64,000 nucleotides of DNA, taken from the NCBI GenBank assembly GCA_951213105.1, contig OX578134.1, positions 136,127,293-136,191,292 on the forward strand, read 5' to 3'. Source of the stretch: Amaurobius ferox. Lineage: Eukaryota; Arthropoda; Arachnida; Araneae; Amaurobiidae. Under the pieces are notes generated by a model. The model did not search any database and was not told where the DNA came from. It saw nothing but the letters and a program-made list of their open reading frames with translations. The position numbers and the translations under genes are program-made. Of the stretch, positions 57,776 through 64,000 are shown one piece after another; position 1 is the stretch's first letter, and every line of letters starts with the position of its first letter.

Positions 57776-57782
57776 ATATAAA
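57485..57782. repeat. 300-bp (TA)n-rich region
   Basis: A short (CA)n lead at 57486-57500 is followed by almost pure A/T. TA runs are broken at intervals by TTA/TAA triplets and a few C, giving many nested palindromes. The 82-codon Tyr/Ile frame on the minus strand is an artefact of this. Confidence 0.9.
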
Positions 57783-58077
57783 GTATCTCACTTCGTTTAA
57801 GATTCCAGTGACATACAGAAAGCTTATAGGTGACAGTAAGGTAAGTTGGCACTTTTTCTAGTTGGTAATTTTTGTATTTTTTCATATTTGGTTATAAAAA
57901 ATTCAAAAGCATTAAAATGTGTATCATTTATTCGCTATTAAATGCTTAAATTAAAATTTATGATATTAGAATCAGAAACCCCTGAGATATTGTTTAGTAA
58001 GTCAGGTGAAAGCGAACCAAGTCGCCACACCACTGGGCAAGGTGATACTGATGAGTAAAACGATATTATAGAAACAA

Positions 58078-58260
58078 AAATCTGATGTGGGTGGCAGATG
58101 ACTTGATTCGCAGACTCAAATTCACCCTTTCTTTCTATCATAATTCATTAAATTCAGTTTAATTGCACATACATGAAAAGAAAACTCGGATAATTATTTG
58201 AAATGACACTGAATTTTCAGTTTAATTAAATTTTTGTTTTTATTTAGCAACTGGACGTTA
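58078..58260 (-). mobile_element. CTTTCC-family End B fragment (subfamily 2)
   Basis: AAAAATCTGATGTGGGTGGC starts the fragment, followed by TCATAATTCATTAAATTCAG, ATTATTTGAAATGACACTGA and a T-rich stretch, as at 10256-10425. It ends just before SINE sequences. Confidence 0.6.
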
Positions 58261-58284
58261 CTTCAAAAGCGGCGTTCAATAATG

Positions 58285-58349
58285 TTGAAGAGCCAGACCG
58301 TCCGACTCATTCGAAGCATCCATTTGGACTGCCCGGGCGTTGCAATAAT
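58285..58349 (-). mobile_element. SINE-derived fragment, target of the next SINE
   Basis: CAGACCGTCCGACTCATTCG, AAGCATCCATTTGGACTGCC then CGGGCG. It is related to the 61-bp insert at 44657-44717 and to 19228-19290. The SINE at 58350 inserted at its edge. Confidence 0.55.
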
Positions 58350-58583
58350 ATTGTTGAGACCCAGACCGTCCGACCTACCAGAAAGGTGTAAGGTAACTTT
58401 TGTGCCACCCAATTTGGACCGGAACCCAGTGGGGCTGGCCTCCACAGGGACCGTACCCTCCTTCCCCTACTACCAAGCTCTCGCAAGGACTTACGGATCC
58501 ACATGTTTAACGTGATCGTACGCCGCATAAACACGGCGGCAGTTGTGGCAGCGTGCAAATCCAGCGCGCAAACCACCGAGCTG
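58350..58583 (-). mobile_element. SINE with perfect 15-bp target duplications
   Basis: The duplications GGGCGTTGCAATAAT lie at 58335-58349 and 58584-58598, identical, so this is among the youngest insertions here. On the minus strand the head reads CCAGCTCGGTGGTTTGCGC (A-box-like). The body (plus) includes ACCGTCCGACCTACCAGAAA, GGACCGGAACCCAGTGGGG, CCACAGGGACCGTACCCTCC and CTTACGGATCCACATG. It is 234 bp and ends in a short TTG tail (plus ATTGTTGAG). Confidence 0.88.
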
Positions 58584-58826
58584 GGGCGTTGCAATAATGT
58601 GAAAAAACTCAAATATCACTCGGAAGGTTAGTCCCAGAATAACGGGGCTAGTCCTATACATTTTATCGTCAAACATCGTGTATAAAATAAGCATTTAATT
58701 GTTGCATTTTAACAGATTTGCCTTTTACTTCAGGTTTTGAAGTCTTTTGCTGGACATTTCGAAAAAAAAAGGCAAATTTTTTTTATTCCGAATCATTTTA
58801 AAGTCAAATCAGCACCAGAGTAATTA

Positions 58827-58942
<116 letters not shown>

Positions 58943-59015
58943 CTTTTTTTCATATTTTTTTAAAAGATTGAAACGTATTAAACGTTTCTACCTCTCTTAT
59001 ATTAAATCTCTCTGA

Positions 59016-59400
59016 TTTGTATTTTCACTCGAAACAGTATAAAAGTGTCTTTCCATAAAAATGTGAATAAAGATTAATTGAAATAAATTAATCACATTTA
59101 CCCGCAATTTGAAATGATTTCTTGCATTTGCATATCCTCTACAGTTGACAGCGGAGAAAAGAAATCTTCTATCGTGAAATTTATTTATGTATTCCAACTT
59201 CTTCACTCTTGAAATTTAACCCAGCAGTTACACATTAGAATGTCCATAATCGCTGACTGAAAGTAATTAAGAATACATATTTTAATCTTGCTTAATTTCT
59301 CAGTATTAGCCTGGCGTCGTTCTTTTCATTCCAACTTAGCAAAAATAAATTGGTTGATCCTAATGTGGTGCATTCAAACTTTGTGACATTTACATGATCC
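59016..59400 (+). repeat. 385-bp direct duplication, copy 1
   Basis: Aligns with 60336-60716 in the same orientation. Shared words: CTCGAAACAG, AAAGATTAATT, GCAATTTGAAATGA, CAGTTGACAGC, TTGAAATTTAACCCA, CGCTGACTGAAAG, ACATATTTTAAT and CATTCAAACTTT/CATTCGAACTTT. About 80% identical by eye. No coding frame spans both copies. Confidence 0.85.
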
Positions 59401-60335
59401 TACTTTAACCCTATTTTACCCTGTATTTTAACTTGCTCTGGCTTGAAACCGATGACGTAACCTCCGTGATTTCTATTTAGCAACCATAAAATAGTGTTTT
59501 AGAGCATAAGTTAAAGTTAAAGGAGATCGTTGAACAAATTTTGAAATTTAGATTAAAAAAATCAATTCTTTTCTTCCCAATTTCAAATCTACATGTTCTT
59601 ATAACTCACTTCCTAAAATTCTAGACTTCAACCAAATAGACTTAAACTGTACCTTAAGCTAAAGTGGTTTTTGAAAGTGATTTTTCGATGTTATTTCAGG
59701 ATCCTCATAATAAGACGAAAACTTTACTTGCCCTTTTCTAAGAATACAAATTTCACATTTATTATTTTATTGTAACTACTAAGGCTTTTCTCAGTTAACA
59801 ATAATTCTAAATATTTTGGCATATTTATAATGTTCAGAACATGTACTATTATAGTATTAAGTTTTAATTTTAATTTTAACATTACAATTTTGAAAAATAT
59901 TAATATATCTGATAAATAGGAATTTTTCGACAATTTTTTTATGTGATAAATATAAATTTATTGTAAATGTAACAATGTGAAAAATAGGAATGCACACTTT
60001 CATAGTGATACACAAAACACAAAAGTAAAGTTATATCATTATTAATTTTGAAGTTTTAGCATTTAAAACAGCACAGAAGTGTTAGCATTTTAAGGGTACA
60101 GCATTTTAAAGGTAAATTTTTTAATCATTCAAAATTTTACAAATTCTAATTTTCTACCCCACACGATATCCCCCCTTTTGCATTTAAGATGAAACCATAA
60201 TGTATTTTACTATAATTCCTTTTTCTAGCGGACTCACGACTGTTTTTAGCGAGCCATGAATAATTTATGTCAGGAAAAATGGTCTCAGAAAAAATGGTTT
60301 TCTCTGCTTTTATTAAATGTTGAAATAGTTGATGG
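59401..60335. other. Spacer between duplicated blocks
   Basis: AT-rich with no feature recognised. The distance between equivalent points in the two copies is about 1.32 kb. Confidence 0.4.
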
Positions 60336-60716
60336 TTTTTATACTCGAAACAGCATAAAAACGTCTTTCTATAAAAGTATGGAAAAAGATTAATTAAAAT
60401 AAATTACACACATTTTCCAGCAATTTGAAATGAATCCTTGTGTTTGAATGTCTCACAGTTGACAGCAGGGCAAAAAGATATCATATCCTGAAATTAATTT
60501 ATATATTCCAGCTTTTTAACGCTTGAAATTTAACCCAATAGTTAGACATTAAAACTTCCACAACCGCTGACTGAAAGAAATTAAGAACACATATTTTAAT
60601 TCTGATTAAATCTTTATATTAGCATGGTGTCATTATTACCAACTTTGCAATATGAGATGAGTTAATTCTGATGTGTGACGTTATGCATTCGAACTTTAGA
60701 ACTTTTTTCATAATTA
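60336..60716 (+). repeat. 385-bp direct duplication, copy 2
   Basis: Second copy of 59016-59400 (see its landmarks). It ends about 20 bp before a (TA)n tract at 60736-60776. Confidence 0.85.
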
Positions 60717-60733
60717 GATAGCCCTAGTCTTAG

Positions 60734-60735
<2 letters not shown>

Positions 60736-60776
<41 letters not shown>
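60736..60776 (+). repeat. (TA)n microsatellite
   Basis: About 20 TA units, directly followed by the coding-looking fragment at 60784. Confidence 0.9.
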
Positions 60777-60780
<4 letters not shown>

Positions 60781-60783
60781 CCA

Positions 60784-61041
60784 ACGAGGATCAAAAGAAT
60801 GAGATTAATTATATTGATATTAATAGCAAATTCAAGGAGAACGAACCCACGTACACACGACTATACGACAAGCGTAAGCACTTTGACATGGAAATCAATT
60901 CCATCATAAATTGGAAATCAAATCTGAGTCATGCAGATTTTCGTAACGTCATGGTCAATCATTTCTTAACGCACGTATACATTCTTATAAAAGAGATAGA
61001 GTACAGTGCGACGCAAACTTCATCGGGGAGGCTTTGAGACA
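60784..61041 (+). pseudogene. Coding-looking fragment, possibly RT-related
   Basis: An open stretch of about 84 codons to TGA near 61037, starting directly after the (TA)n tract and without its own ATG. It reads NEINYIDINSKFKENEPTYT, then RLYDKRKHFDMEINSIINWK, then SNLSHADFRNVMVNHFLTHV. Codon choice is less AT-biased than the flanks. The YDKR..F word reminds me of proteins encoded by some arthropod retroelement-like sequences, but I cannot place it firmly. Downstream (61140-61500) is GC-moderate DNA, with a 67-codon minus-strand frame (61392-61189) that I do not recognise. Confidence 0.3.
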
Positions 61042-61599
61042 GAATTATCCATTGGGATTCATCAAACATTATTATAATGCATTATATAAGAAGGAAGAAA
61101 ATGCTTTTCGAACCGATTTTGGCAACACCTTCGATATATAATTTAAGCTGGCAACGCCTTTACCGACTTCGTGCGCATCTTCATTTTTCTATTGCGACTG
61201 GATAGATAGACATGGCGTGTGGCGCGTTTTACTTTCATTCCAATGTTGCCCTTGTGTTTTCCATGTCGGATGCAAACCGTTTCTTAGTTGGTTCCACATT
61301 GTCCGTGTTTCTTCATGCAGGGTGCGTTTTTTGTTCTGATGCTTCCTGGAAATATGGCCACAGGCATATACCGGCTCCGGGAGCGTTTCCATTGGAGTAA
61401 AATGTCGACTTGTAACCGAGAACTAGGGGTCACAATCCCCCTAGGTCTATTTATATATCCCTGTTGGCTTCTTTCCACGTATTGTACTTTTTGAAACTTT
61501 TATGTGTTTGACACTGATGAGCTGCATTGCGCCATATTGTCATCTTATTACCTGCTTTATTAGTCACTCTTGTCATCGTGATGGTTATTGCCTTTTGGC

Positions 61600-61600
61600 T

Positions 61601-61668
<68 letters not shown>
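61600..61668 (+). repeat. (TA)n microsatellite
   Basis: About 34 TA units with one C interruption near 61613. From 61669 to 63576 the DNA is AT-rich without a recognised feature. Confidence 0.9.
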
Positions 61669-61671
<3 letters not shown>

Positions 61672-63576
61672 TTATTTATCATCAAATGAACAGGGTGTGA
61701 TTTTGAAGTAATTTTCAAGGAATTTCTTGAATTTCCAGAACGCTATATCAAGACGTATATCAGGTTAGAACTTTTTAGATCTCTTCAGTATGCAATAAAC
61801 GATAAAAATGAGAGAATGGAAATGTTTCTTAGTTTTAGGTTCCAGCATCAGTATCATTTAACAGAGTTCGAGCTTTTTGGTTTAATAACGCCTAACACTG
61901 AATTGAATAACTAAAGTGTCAGCAAGTGATCTTGTTACTCTTGCTCATAAATTTTCTTTCTGTCTTTGGAATAAAAGGTTATTCCGTGCTGAAAACTGTG
62001 AAACTGGTACCCAGGTGAAATTACCTGCAATAGAAACGCAAGTTGTAGCTTTAGAACGTTTCCAATAAGAAGGTTGCATAACCATGGCTGTACAGATATA
62101 TTTCGTACATCAAAAACTGAAATAATAACACCTTATTTGTGACGGAAATATATATACTGTAGAATATTATCTGAAAATGTTTGAAATATTTTCTTATATA
62201 GGTCAATAGTGCATTGTAAATATTTAATATTTTAAGTATTTACAAGAAATATAGAATATTATATTTTAATTCAAGAAATTCATGTTAAAAATATATGTTG
62301 AAAGGAAGTTCTAGCAGAAAATAAATTCTTGAAAAAAGGTTTGTCACTCAAAACTTATTTGTAAACCTGACAATCACAGCTGTTCTTCTACATAACAAAT
62401 TACTGATTATGTAATTTTGTGTGTTTACAGTTTAGTTTGAAAGCAATTTAGTTCAATAAACTAAAATCTCTAACAAGACATTCCGTTGAACTATGTTTAG
62501 GCATTTATCTTCGTTTTTCAGAAAATACTGTATTGCTCAGCGTGTCATTATTACATTGTTCTCATATAATTAATTATAGTTTATGTTTCACTGGTAAATT
62601 CTCTTGACAGCACTTAAACATTCCAGTTGAAGTTCAGAGAATTTGTCAGCAACAGATATTACGTTCATAATGACTATCTGCCATCCAACAATTCGAACAG
62701 GACAAGGAATCACTGCTAACATTGCATGATTAATCAATTCTAGTATTATGTACGTACAGCAGCTCTTTCAGATTATATCTTCATTATTTATTTCAGATTT
62801 TTACTCAAACAGGCAAATTTTTCTTAATTGGTATTTACTAATGTAGGAACAATGATTCCTGTGTAGCAAACAACGTGTATTGGTTTCTTTCATTTCAGCT
62901 TTTCTTTTCATCACAGGATAGAACTTAATTGCACAAACAGCAAGAAAATTCCTATATGTTGCAGTTTTAAAATCTTTTGAGGACCAATTACGTCAGTAAT
63001 ATCACATAGTTTGCTTCAAATGTGAAAGGAAATTGAGCTCAAATTTCAAGAGGCTGCAGTGGCAAAACTCATAGCCAGGATATGTACCAGGGTCAGTATT
63101 CAGTTAACTTAGTCATTATTTCGCTTTGAGACTATGAATTTAGCCATTGCAGACTCTCGTACAGTCCTAGCTCCAACTACTTTAAATTAAATGCCGGTTG
63201 TCTGATAGGCATGGCGTCGATACTTCATTTTCGATGAAACTATCACGCATTTTCATAACTTTTTCATGCCCTTTCTATACAGCTAGACGAATTTCCTGAA
63301 ACACCGTAAGTAACATCTCCAGAACCAAAAGTAGAAATCATTCTTTAACCCCCTTTACATACCAGAATTTGAGGCTGAATCCATATCAGTTCATATATAT
63401 AGTCAATAGATGTGTCACGAAATAAATATTTCTGGGGAAATTATTGGTAGTGTGAGATTGTTGATGCAACGAATGATGAGTACAAACTTCTCCAGATTTA
63501 TCGTGTTAAATTCGGAGAATCTGGGAAGATATGTTCAAACCAAGATATAAGTTAAAACCAAGAAATAGTCTTCTTA

Positions 63577-63620
63577 CTAGAAGAATACCCGTTGAATATC
63601 AACGGTCTCACAATAAGGAA
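63577..63620 (-). mobile_element. 3' end of a third Helitron
   Basis: On the minus strand the sequence reads GACCGTTGATATTCAACGG, a hairpin with a 7-bp stem, then GTATTCTTCTAG and T. The last 16 bases match the end of copy 1 (CGGGTATGCTTCTAGT) at 15 positions. The upstream body differs from copies 1 and 2. Its 5' end would lie to the right and probably outside the window. Confidence 0.65.
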
Positions 63621-64000
63621 CACCTGAATAATGTAAATTTTCGAATAATTCGGATTTCACATTAATTCAGCAACTTGAATATTTTGGTGTGCAGAACACC
63701 TAAGAATAAGTAAGAAACTGGAAACCCAACGAAAATATTGGAAAACTTAAATGACGCACTTCTTCCTTTAGAACTATTTAGCCGTACACCAAATTAAAGT
63801 CTTTATCTCACCCCGAAGCATGCTAATTTACCATTTCCCCATTCGAATGTTTTTTCGTAGAGCAGTACCATAAATGAACATTTCTGAAAAATTCTGTTCA
63901 TCTTGAGTTTTTTATCTGATGATTGGCTTATATACCAAATATCAAGCCTGTATCACATTTAAAAGAAAAGTGTCTCATTATTCGGAAAATCGAAGATATT
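63621..64000. other. Right edge, possibly Helitron interior
   Basis: AT-rich. If the terminus at 63577 is real, this stretch should belong to the same element, but no further Helitron landmark is visible. Confidence 0.3.

Noticed and set aside
57543..57791. 82-codon Tyr/Ile-only frame
   Set aside because: Pure translation of a (TA)n tract.
61189..61494. Several overlapping 62-68-codon frames on both strands
   Set aside because: Possible remnant of a larger gene, but no motif supports any one frame, so none is called as coding.

Overview
The window is AT-rich, repeat-dense, intergenic DNA from an animal nuclear genome. I found no intact host protein-coding gene. Every recognisable protein signature belongs to a decayed transposase, and most long open frames are low-complexity or AT-rich accidents. 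Tc1/mariner, hAT and IS630-like remnants, tRNA-derived SINEs, Helitrons, long (TA)n/(CA)n tracts and transposon-linked (CTGT)n runs together suggest an arthropod, plausibly a chelicerate such as a spider. The species cannot be read from the sequence. Coordinates were counted by hand; element ends marked 'about' may be off by tens of bases.

Left third (1-21700): a 55-bp direct repeat (3-57 and 2378-2432) brackets an old member of the abundant 'CTTTCC' family. Next come a complete but dead Tc1/mariner element (4178-5692, TIRs and TA duplications visible), the first Helitron (6146-8402, minus), a 0.6-kb foldback element (9205-9775), an internally deleted transposase relic (11074-11356), a possible solo LTR, a small palindromic repeat cluster at 13 kb, several tRNA-like SINE heads, and a 5S rRNA-like plus tRNA-Ser-like composite at 20508-20890.

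Middle (21700-46300): the second Helitron (21767-24212, plus) is an inverted relative of the first and carries a perfect 23-bp hairpin. Then follow a second possible LTR, CTTTCC-family pieces, a 28-bp minisatellite (28941-29248), a ~400-bp tandem repeat (31740-32530) with a third copy at 38655-38970, a complete hAT element with a broken transposase (34310-37842), a SINE with target duplications (42499-42658), and a head-to-head inverted duplication (44427-46270) whose right arm preserves the empty site of a small insertion in the left arm.

Right third (46300-64000): a SINE, a second array of the same 28-bp minisatellite in opposite orientation (49421-49620), a cluster of CTTTCC-family elements including one nested in another (51137-52054 within 50850-52250), an IS630-like transposase relic, a related 1-kb element (55537-56537), a 300-bp (TA)n region, a SINE with perfect 15-bp duplications, a 385-bp direct duplication (59016-59400 and 60336-60716), a short coding-looking fragment at 60784-61041, and the 3' end of a third Helitron at the right edge.

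The most interesting signals are the CTTTCC family (5' palindrome, internal GT microsatellite, conserved 3' hairpin before a T-run: a layout like the HINE/DINE-1 group of Helentron derivatives), a sequence module shared by several unrelated-looking families, the 28-bp minisatellite at two inverted loci, the TTGGCGA/TCGCCAA motif clusters shared by Helitrons and the CTTTCC family, and the 5S/tRNA composite SINE candidate.
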